Of a stretch of DNA of 5,411 bases, positions 5,376-5,411 are shown one piece after another. A program made the position numbers and the translations under genes. Positions within the stretch are counted from its first letter, which is position 1; every line of letters starts with the position of its first letter. Under the pieces are notes generated by a model. It searched no databases, was not told the origin of the DNA, and saw only the letters and a program-made list of their open reading frames with translations. Source of the stretch: Anaerolineaceae bacterium UBA2274 (GTDB lineage Bacteria > Chloroflexota > Anaerolineae > Anaerolineales > Anaerolineaceae); the NCBI GenBank assembly GCA_002347705.1, contig DDWY01000029.1, positions 1 through 5,411 of the forward strand, given 5' to 3'.

Positions 5376-5411
5376 ATGATTCAATTAGAGCAGACTAATC
5401 CCAACCCTGAG
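5376..5411 (+). CDS. Possible start of a divergent gene (partial, tentative)
   Basis: An ATG at 5376 opens a plus-strand frame, MIQLEQTNPNPE, that is still open at the window edge. A weak TTAGG lies about 6 bases before it. Twelve codons are too few to name a product. The preceding GAGGGTGTTGAAAAAC (5331-5346) resembles insertion-sequence ends in my memory, and an ATG about 45 bases inside such an end would suit a transposase. This is inference only. Confidence 0.22.
   Translation, partial: MIQLEQTNPNPE

Noticed and set aside
1..5411. CRISPR array, tRNA or rRNA genes
   Set aside because: No regularly spaced repeats and no tRNA-like or rRNA-like sequence were seen on either strand.

Overview
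This 5.4 kb stretch looks like ordinary bacterial chromosome. It carries one complete plus-strand gene, the tail of another, and three intact minus-strand genes. The gene content suggests a monoderm-like environmental bacterium, possibly Chloroflexota (Anaerolineae-like): an LCP glycopolymer ligase with a LytR_C tail, a Bacillus-type (GSI-alpha) glutamine synthetase and a Trm112-like protein. That placement is my guess from protein style; no rRNA or other phylogenetic marker is present.

Left part, plus strand (1-1660). The end of a Trm112-like zinc-ribbon gene is followed after 26 bases by a LytR-CpsA-Psr protein of 470 residues. The two are probably co-transcribed and end at a strong bidirectional hairpin terminator (1622-1657).

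Middle, minus strand (1681-3275). A DegT/DnrJ/EryC1/StrS-type PLP enzyme (1714-2808) lies between two nearly identical hairpin terminators (1622-1657 and 2875-2923). Upstream of the second hairpin is a 93-residue glycine-zipper membrane protein made of three 29-residue repeats. It has its own promoter with a perfect TATAAT.

Decayed patch (3302-3589). This 434-base gap holds what reads as a broken minus-strand gene. Its recognisable Cys-rich motifs resemble the YgbA / 'nitrous oxide-stimulated promoter' family and are spread over different frames.

Right part (3592-5411). glnA (minus strand) has a clear intrinsic terminator, a strong ribosome binding site, a leader of about 240 nt rich in small hairpins, a TTGACA promoter, and a perfect 14-bp palindrome that fits the GTA-N8-TAC consensus of NtcA/CRP-type nitrogen regulators. 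The last 80 bases may be the left end of an insertion sequence or the start of a divergent gene; the window cuts it off.

The glnA control region (5003-5317) is the most promising place for undescribed regulation. The glycine-repeat protein and the duplicated hairpin come next.
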